From Deinococcus cellulosilyticus NBRC 106333 = KACC 11606 (GTDB taxonomy: Bacteria > Deinococcota > Deinococci > Deinococcales > Deinococcaceae), in NCBI RefSeq assembly GCF_007990775.1, contig NZ_BJXB01000061.1:1-7740 (forward strand): a DNA stretch of 7,740 nucleotides, read 5' to 3'. The notes below the pieces were generated by a model. That model was given only the letters and a program-made list of their open reading frames with translations, made no database searches and was not told the origin of the DNA. A program made the position numbers and the translations under genes. Positions 7,047 to 7,740 of this stretch are shown here, piece after piece (position 1 is the stretch's first letter; each line of letters begins with the position of its first letter).

Positions 7047-7620
7047 ACGTGACCTCGGCGTTCCCAGCTTTGGAGCACTGGATCAGCATGGTCTTCCCGT
7101 AACCATCCATGCTGGCAATTCCACACCCCACACTGGACAGGGACTTCACCGGCACAAACACCCTGTTTTCCTTCAAGTAAGGCGCACCCAAGAGGGCGAA
7201 CTTGCTGGAACCGAGTTTTGCGGACTTGCTTCCCAGCTGCAAAGTCAGGCGTTTGCTGCCCACTCCCAGCACGTAACTTGAGCCTGATTTGTAGAAAGTG
7301 GCTCCAGAGAGTCCCTTCACCAGGTCACCCACAGGCACGTAAGCAATTCCAGCAGTGGCATACTTCGGCTTCTGGGGTTTCGGTGGAGTTGGAGGCGTGT
7401 AAACCTTCGGTTGACTGGTGGCCGGAGCCACTTCAACTTCTTCCTCATACCCACCACAGCCAGAGGTGTACCCGAGGTCACCGCACACGTAAGATCCAGT
7501 GTCGCTCGGGCAGGAGTGCCAGCGGTGGCATCCACTCCGGTGAGCTTCTGCATTCTGGGAGATAAAGAACAGGCCAATGGTCATCAGGGCTGCAGATATC
7601 AGGGGTGCAGAAGTGCGCAT
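7033..7620 (-). CDS. Secreted Cys/His-rich protein with copper-amine-oxidase-N-like domain (paralogue 1)
   Basis: This 195-residue protein is the first gene of the run. Its signal peptide (hydrophobic 7-21, AEA cleavage site at 24-26) would leave His27 as the mature N-terminus, exactly as in the next gene. The Cys/His cassette (27-50) matches that of the paralogue at 23 of 24 positions, while the rest has diverged strongly. Cys55 follows, then an acidic and proline-rich linker (59-86). The C-terminal domain (about 92-195) includes APYLKENRVFVPV (146-158), the turn-and-strand motif of copper-amine-oxidase-N-like domains, with a Cys166/Cys182 pair. It ends in YEIW. The ATG at 7618-7620 has AAGGT (7631-7635) about 10 nt upstream, a somewhat long spacing. 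The sequence fits a pair of tandemly duplicated extracytoplasmic proteins; the biochemical function is not known. Confidence 0.88.
   Translation of the reverse strand: MRTSAPLISAALMTIGLFFISQNAEAHRSGCHRWHSCPSDTGSYVCGDLGYTSGCGGYEEEVEVAPATSQPKVYTPPTPPKPQKPKYATAGIAYVPVGDLVKGLSGATFYKSGSSYVLGVGSKRLTLQLGSKSAKLGSSKFALLGAPYLKENRVFVPVKSLSSVGCGIASMDGYGKTMLIQCSKAGNAEVTYEIW
7053..7056 (-). promoter_or_regulatory. Ribosome binding site for paralogue 2, inside the end of paralogue 1
   Basis: GAGG on the minus strand lies 6 nt before ATG at 7044-7046. Both sit within the last codons of the upstream paralogue, whose stop is at 7033-7035. This supports the 14-nt overlap as real and implies coupled translation of the pair. 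Confidence 0.65.
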
Positions 7621-7648
7621 ATTTCAGCTTACCTTCAGTTTTTTGCTC

Positions 7649-7677
7649 ATCATGTGTTCATTTTGGCTAGGTGTAAA
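7649..7677 (-). promoter_or_regulatory. Candidate sigma-70-type promoter
   Basis: TTTACA (7672-7677, five of six bases matching TTGACA) is followed after 17 nt by CATGAT (7649-7654, four of six matching TATAAT) on the minus strand. Transcription would start near 7642, giving a short leader of about 22 nt that carries the AAGGT ribosome site. The spacing is ideal, but the -10 box is weak. It is the best candidate in the upstream region. Confidence 0.35.
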
Positions 7678-7718
7678 CCCTTAGAAAGTGTCATTCTGAA
7701 TCGAAATAAAGGGGTACT

Positions 7719-7739
7719 CCCTCCCTACCCCCCCTACCC
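7719..7739 (-). promoter_or_regulatory. Potential G-quadruplex tract upstream of the operon
   Basis: The minus (coding) strand has four G-runs of 3, 7, 3 and 3 bases separated by loops of TA, TA and A. On the plus strand the C-runs are 7719-7721, 7723-7725, 7728-7734 and 7737-7739. This satisfies the usual G3+ with 1-7 nt loops rule with very short loops, which favours a stable quadruplex. It lies about 40 nt upstream of the candidate -35 box. It could affect transcription as a DNA structure or be part of a neighbouring element cut by the window edge. Confidence 0.6.
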
Positions 7740-7740
7740 T

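Larger units (their letters stand above)
7621..7740 (-). other. Leader region of the operon
   Basis: These 120 nt upstream of the first gene hold, in transcription order, a G-rich tract (7719-7739), a candidate promoter (7649-7677) and the ribosome site AAGGT (7631-7635). A nine-codon frame starting ATGATG (minus strand, first base 7653) ends with TGA at 7624-7626, just before the real start. It overlaps the proposed promoter and would not be on that transcript, so it is not called as a gene. Confidence 0.5.

Noticed and set aside
7624..7653. A nine-codon leader peptide frame before the first gene
   Set aside because: It overlaps the candidate -10 box and would not be transcribed from that promoter. 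It has no run of regulatory codons or attenuator hairpin.

Overview
The window holds six genes, all on the minus strand and read from right to left. The right-hand part (about 4080-7740) has intermediate G+C; one hand-counted line, 4441-4500, has 33 G/C in 60. The gene families (an SRA-HNH nuclease, small secreted Cys/His-rich proteins, a G-rich promoter tract) would fit a moderate-G+C Deinococcus-like bacterium. That assignment is an impression from remembered families, not something the sequence proves. The left-hand gene is strikingly A+T-rich (line 3121-3180 has 16 G/C in 60) and was probably acquired from elsewhere.

Layout in transcription order: a leader with a potential G-quadruplex tract (7719-7739) and a weak sigma-70-like promoter (7649-7677); two paralogous secreted proteins (7033-7620 and 6483-7046); a membrane-anchored coiled-coil protein with an NTF2-like C-terminal domain (5619-6476); a four-helix membrane protein (4942-5619); an SRA(YDG)-HNH nuclease of the modification-dependent (type IV) restriction kind (4013-4930); and a 1286-codon NLR-like protein, helical N-domain + NACHT ATPase + leucine-rich repeats (108-3968). 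The first five genes overlap or lie 6-11 nt apart, so they look like one translationally coupled operon. The NACHT gene follows after 44 nt in the same direction, but the base composition changes at that junction.

The last two genes make a small defence module. The SRA-HNH enzyme is expected to recognise modified cytosine in invading DNA and cut it. The bacterial NACHT-LRR protein is expected to sense an invader through its repeats and trigger its N-terminal domain, as other bacterial NACHT (bNACHT) proteins do in anti-phage defence. The unusual part is what precedes them: four envelope or secreted proteins with no recognised defence role, tightly coupled to the nuclease gene. Either a defence cassette was inserted into the end of an envelope operon, or the whole run is a composite system with an envelope-facing arm. 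The sequence alone does not decide; conservation of the gene order in other genomes would.

No RNA genes, CRISPR arrays, insertion sequences or convincing intrinsic terminators were found. There is no gene-free stretch longer than 300 bases; the two end stretches (1-107 and 7621-7740) are described as features.
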